DNA of 64,000 bases, from positions 744,001-808,000 of the forward strand of contig NC_037602.1 of the NCBI RefSeq assembly GCF_003073045.1, read 5' to 3'. Within the stretch, counting starts at the first letter, position 1. Every line of letters starts with the position of its first letter. This stretch comes from Pomacea canaliculata. Its lineage: Eukaryota > Mollusca > Gastropoda > Architaenioglossa > Ampullariidae. Shown in pieces: positions 59,163 through 64,000 of this stretch. A program made the position numbers and the translations under genes. The notes beneath the pieces are model-generated. The model searched no databases, had not been told where the DNA came from, and worked only from the letters and a program-made list of their open reading frames with translations.

Positions 59163-62100
59163 CTACTGGCCCATTTCTTTGGCATGGTGTCTTCGCTTGT
59201 GCTCGTTAAGTTTTCCACAGTGTAGTATGCCTTGTCACAAAACTGACATTCATGCTCTTTGATACCTGAGTGGCGCTTGAGGTGAATTTGGTATCGGTAA
59301 CGTGTAGGGTACGCTTGGCCACAAAGCTGACATGTGTATGGCATATCACGTGTGTGTGCCACTTGTATGTGCAACTTGCGATGTCCCCGCTGCTTGAAGG
59401 CCCGGTCACAGTAATCACATTTATAGGGCGTTTCTCCTGTGTGTGTGCGCATGTGTGTCCGAAGGTCAGACTTGGTGAAAAACATTTAAAGCACATCTCA
59501 CAGGCAAATCGCTTGTGTAGTCGTGCCTGCAGCATGGACTGTCGAGTCAGTTCATTGTAAGCTTCTACCCCTAAGGCAGGCCTGCTACTACCATTTGCAT
59601 CATTGCTTTTGAAGTTAGCTGGACCAACAAAAGGCAATATCTGCTTGACTGTATTTTTGCCATCTTGTGCTACAGCCGTCTCATTTTGCTCATTGTTAGT
59701 CTTTGCTTTGTCACAAAACCCATCACCCTGAAAGTTTTTTGGCTGTTTGAGAGGATTTAGTCCTGAGAGTAGTGAGCAAGATTCCTCATAGGAGTCAAGA
59801 GGCTCTGACTTGATGACGGGTATATGCACTTCATCTTCGTGTTTTTGATAAATGTGCTTCTTGAGGTCTGTACATGTCAGGAAAGTTTCCTGACACTCCA
59901 CACACTTAAAGGGGTTGCCATCAGCAGTGCAGTGACTATGACTGCTATGGATTGACAAGTGCGAAAGTGTTGCAAATTTCATGTGACACACATTGCACTC
60001 ATAGGAGACTTGGGTCTTGTCATACTGGTGTTTGCGGTTCTTGTGCTTTTCCACTTCACTCAAGAAGCGAAACTCTTCCCCACATATATCACAGTTAACA
60101 AATTTTGTGAAAGAGTGAATCTTACGATGTGTCTCAAGAGACCATTTGCGCTTGAAGACCTTGGAGCACTGATCACAGGGAAACATGTCAGACAGGTTAG
60201 CATGGCTGCGTTTGTGCCGTTCCATGTATTCTGCACCATAAAATCTCCGACTGCAGACCTCACACTGCTCTAGTTTTGCTTCTCTGTGCAAGCGCCGTAT
60301 ATGTGTCTGCAATCTGTCTGCACTAGAACACGTGAGAGGACAAAAAGGACACACATGCACTTTGTTGTGCATCCGACCATTACTGCCATCTGGCACCTTG
60401 TTGGCAACAACACTCAAGGAGGCTGAGTCCACAGTTTTGCTGAGCTCCTGCTCAATGATCTTAAAATATTTATGTGCATCCATCTCCCCTGTTTTCTCTT
60501 TCTTTTCCTCCTTCACTTCCACAGACTGACTGTTTTTATCCAAAATCACCTTCTCCACCTGGCTCCCTAGACCAACCTGAATCATACCTATATTTCTGTG
60601 GGCTCGCTTGTGGGCAATGTAACCGCTGCGGGTAAGAAGCTGCACACCACAAATCTCACAACGACAGTCCTGCTGTCGTCGGTGCAGCTGTCGGTGTTTG
60701 TCCAGTGAGCGCTGCTGTGTGAAGGTGGCACCACATAAGTCACACCAATATGGCCGAAGCTCTCCATGAGTCTTCATGTGCTCTTTGAGCTGAATGGTGC
60801 TGAGGAAGACTTCACCACAGTCTATACATGCCAAGGTCTCTGCTGCTGCTCGCTCTTCTTCTGAATGTCTGATAAAAAAAAAATATGCAAACACTTAGGA
60901 AACAGGATTTACAGGATAGAACAATATCTACAACATGTATTTTAAGTGCATCAGAGAAAAATATTCTAATATTACCCTGATGAATCAAACTAATGCATCA
61001 AGATGTGTGCATTTAAGAAACTCTGTATCTGTACATGTACACATGTATGCATGTAATAAATGTAAAACTTCAAATGACAGAACATCATCGGTACACACTG
61101 CTCAATGCAATGCTTCACATACGTGTAATAATGTTTCTCCAGCTCATCACCATTAGGGAAGCGAACAGCACACACGACGCACGCTGGCGCTTGGCGACAA
61201 TATTTCATATGTGTGGAAAGAGAGCCACGCTGTTTGAAGTACATTCCACAAGTCTGACACTGCAGTGAGTGCTCAACCGTGTGCTTAGTGGCAACATGGA
61301 TCTTCAGCAGCTGACCCTCCATAAAGTTGGCATCGCACAGAGCACAAAAGAATGGGAAGAACTTCTCATGCTCAGCAACATGTGCCGCAAGGAGCTCCTT
61401 AGATAGCAGTGCCTGTCCACACATGCTGCACCAGCACATCCTAGGACTGCAGCTAGCTCCTTCTGCATCCAATAAATAACATTCTTCTTGTCAGCAATAA
61501 TCATTCATATGCACTAACATTTCAACTGGCAAGAAATCATTGACACAATATACTTTACTGGTAAAATATTTTTATTATTTTGATTATCCTTAATTTTGAT
61601 GTAAACATGTACATCTGCACATAAGAACACACACAACACATTTGCTCTCTTTTTACACCATCTACCCCCCTTTCAAAATCACAAAAAATTCAGGCTTACA
61701 GTCTAATAGTGAGAATGAATTTTACTTATTACTAGACAAAACTATTCAGTTTGCTTCAATAAGCTCATCAACATGCATAAACCATAAAACTTACAATTAC
61801 TTGATTGTACAAAATGTCTTGAGACGCTCACTAAATTAATCACTCAAGGAGAACTTAACTCCGTAATTTGAACAACTATCAGCAAGGATGTGGATTTAGC
61901 TAAGTCTAGCTATCTGAGATCATCCAATAAATCAATCATAACTAGGATTATCTACAGGCTGTAGCTTCTGGTAAAAAGGAAACTTCTAGTTATTTGCTAG
62001 CTGGCTTGTAACAAAGTGTAATGAAGCTTGCAGTCCACAGGTGCCTAAGCCTGCAGGTCAGTGTTATCATTGTTTCCCACTGTTAGCAAAGATCTCGAAC

Positions 62101-63779
62101 TACCACTGTGCTCAAAACATGATTCTACATGCTAGTTCCATAATTCATCATAGTTTTGGCTCTAGCGGTCTCTGCTGTGCAGCAAAAATGAGGATTAGTC
62201 TAGTAATGGACAAAGAATTCCCAAATGCAGGGACAAAGACAAAACAAGCATAGTCACACAACAAACCTGCAGGAACCTGAAGCGTGCTCTGTTCAGCCTT
62301 TGCAGCAGAAGATATTAATCCTGTTATTCCTGGCGGTGATCGACGAATCTTAACAGGTTTTGGACGATTGGCCTTGCGCCTTGACAATGAGGTGCGACAT
62401 ATCTGTGTGACTGAGGATGGTTCATTACTCAAAGATGAAGCTGTGGTATCATCAGCTGACGATAACAATGTTACATCATCATCATTTGATCCTGCAGCTT
62501 CAGTAAGACATGATGAAAGAAATGGTTTTGGTATCATCTGAACATGCTCAGGCTCACTGTCTAGATCTCCCTCAAGTTCCCTGTTATCTGAGGACTCACT
62601 GCTTGTGTTATAGCCATTCACCTCGTTTTCATTGTTTAGGACATTCTCCTCATCTTCTGCTAAAGTTTCTTCATCCTCGTCATCATCATCAAATAATTCT
62701 TCTAAATCTTCCTCATTTTCTCTACTTTCTTTATCTGCAAATTCTTCCTCCTCTATCACTGCTATCTCATCCTCTTCATCACTGTGCACTTCATGCTCAT
62801 CATCACCATCACTATCACTGACATGAAACCTTTTGTCACACTTGGTTCTGGCTGAACTCCCATAAGTATTCTCTACACTTTTTGCCAGCTCTTCAACCAC
62901 TGTTTGACAAAACATATCTGGGAGCTTTAAGGGTGGAGTCGTAGACATGACCTTGTTCAAGACTGAGGCATCCACAAACATATGCTGATCCAAAGCAAGC
63001 TTTCCTTGAAAGCGCTTGTTGCAAACTGTGCATACAAAAGCATCTGAACCAGTCTGCCATTGTTCCATGCCCTCTGCTTCCAGAGTTAATGACCTACAGC
63101 AATCAGACTCCAGGGATGATGAGCTGTTATGCTTGCACCCATTGACCTCAAGATGACGCTGCAAATCCTCTACAATGCTGCGCTTCTGACTTCTCCCTTT
63201 ATCAACCTGATGACTCCCAAAATGTCTCATAATTGCATCTGAAACATTACAGAAAGTCTCTATCTTCAGATTTGATGAGAAATGTCTCTGTTTAAAGGTT
63301 AAATGATGATAATGATGATGATGATGAACATGAGAATTTACAGTGCAACTGTATAGTCAGAGAGGAATTATAACCTGAGTTCAGTTTAAAAATGTAATTT
63401 GAGCAGGTGCTTGTCAGGTACTTGTTTTTTAATGATTGAGAACCGCTCAATATTGACATAGATTGCACTATTCAACCATCTTAATGACATGCAGTGTTTA
63501 ATGTCCATAACACACGCAAAATTACACTAGTTATCAGAACTGCAAGTTCTTTACCTGGCTTTCCTTTCAAATCTGCATCCTGGTCAGACGGAGGTGCAGT
63601 AAAAGCAAATGCAGATATATTTCTACAATTCCTGCTTTCACAAACCCCTTCTTTGGCATCCTGCCTCCTGTCAACTATTAAGACAGCCTTTTCCCAACTC
63701 CGTCCCATGGTGTCATTTGCATGTTCAGATTGCTGGTCCAAGGCACTTTCATTCAACTGATGACAATCTGGCTGAAATG
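59163..63779 (-). CDS. C2H2 zinc-finger protein, 3' four exons (partial, 5' end beyond window)
   Basis: Exons on the minus strand are 63779-63555, 63238-62267, 61462-61123 and 60868-59163, all GT-AG with matching phases; about 1080 residues. Exon 1 here starts inside the gene after TATGTAG. Exon 2 has a worn finger (CTVCNKRFQGKLALDQH) and a strongly acidic stretch. Exon 3 carries four fingers (CSMCGQ, CALCDA, CQTCGM, CVVCAV), one C2HC-like. Exon 4 carries 13, from CIDCGEVF to CQFCDKAYYTVENL. A linker HTGETPYKC is present between two. Two positions each lack one base: near 59480-59490 (in a T run inside the CEMCFK finger) and near 59205-59212 (in the last finger). Both frames resume perfect finger sequence afterwards, and the corrected end would be EMGQ-stop at 59163. 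It is likely a nuclear DNA-binding protein; the target is unknown. Confidence 0.85.
63302..63327. repeat. Short (GAT)n
   Basis: Imperfect GATGAT run inside the intron between zinc-finger exons 1 and 2. Confidence 0.85.
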
Positions 63780-64000
63780 CTACATAGGAAAAATAAGAGA
63801 AAAGTTTATATATGACCAGAGTTTTAGAATGTGTATGGCTGACTAAAGGTGTAAACAGAGTTAAACTAAGGATGGTTCAGAGTGATCTGACTACAGCAAT
63901 GCTAACTTGAGTTTTAATATCTTAATAAAGGTTAATAACAAATTACCCACACAAAAGCTCTCTCTTTTATAATAATTATGATATTGCATCGATCAGTTAG
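63780..64000 (-). other. Intron of the zinc-finger gene running off the window
   Basis: Because the exon ending at 63779 begins in phase 1 after a good acceptor, this sequence is intronic and earlier exons must lie to the right of the window. Confidence 0.6.

Overview
The window looks like gastropod mollusc nuclear DNA. The genes have GT-AG introns, the intergenic DNA is rich in GT/CA, GAT and GTTT microsatellites and minisatellites, and a tRNA-derived snail-type SINE and hAT-type MITEs are present. The left third carries a cluster of rhodopsin-class receptors of the kind expanded in gastropods as candidate chemosensory receptors (DRY replaced by E/DRC, NPxxY replaced by a FFVY-like motif). 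The species cannot be named from the sequence alone.

Left part (1-25.7 kb): a minus-strand GPCR cluster. Three tandem units at about 0-1.5, 2.2-7.3 and 7.7-10.2 kb share the same non-coding segment and the same receptor 5' flank, but the receptor bodies are in three states of decay: absent, full length with several frameshifts, and cut back to TM1. Beyond them lie an intact single-exon receptor (14335-15342), a nearly intact single-exon receptor with one frameshift (20027-21170), and a receptor I could rebuild as five exons with matching splice phases and a complete 343-residue reading frame (22463-25600).

Middle part (26-39.6 kb): mostly repeats. It holds an unidentified minus-strand coding region at 26.1-27.5 kb, several isolated exon-like blocks, and many minisatellites with units of 7-55 bp.

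Right part (39.6-64 kb): a plus-strand gene, rebuilt here as ten exons with consistent phases and 462 residues, encodes a voltage-sensor-only membrane protein related to the Hv1 proton channel. It lacks the selectivity aspartate, has a weakened S4 and ends in a PDZ-ligand-like tail. Downstream, an AT-rich interval (54.2-59.1 kb) separates it from the 3' four exons of a minus-strand C2H2 zinc-finger gene with about 17-18 fingers, which runs off the right edge. That gene carries two one-base gaps that look more like consensus errors than decay.

The GPCR, voltage-sensor and zinc-finger genes are independent neighbours. Nothing in the sequence ties them into one pathway, except that chemoreceptor copies are being born and lost in the left cluster.
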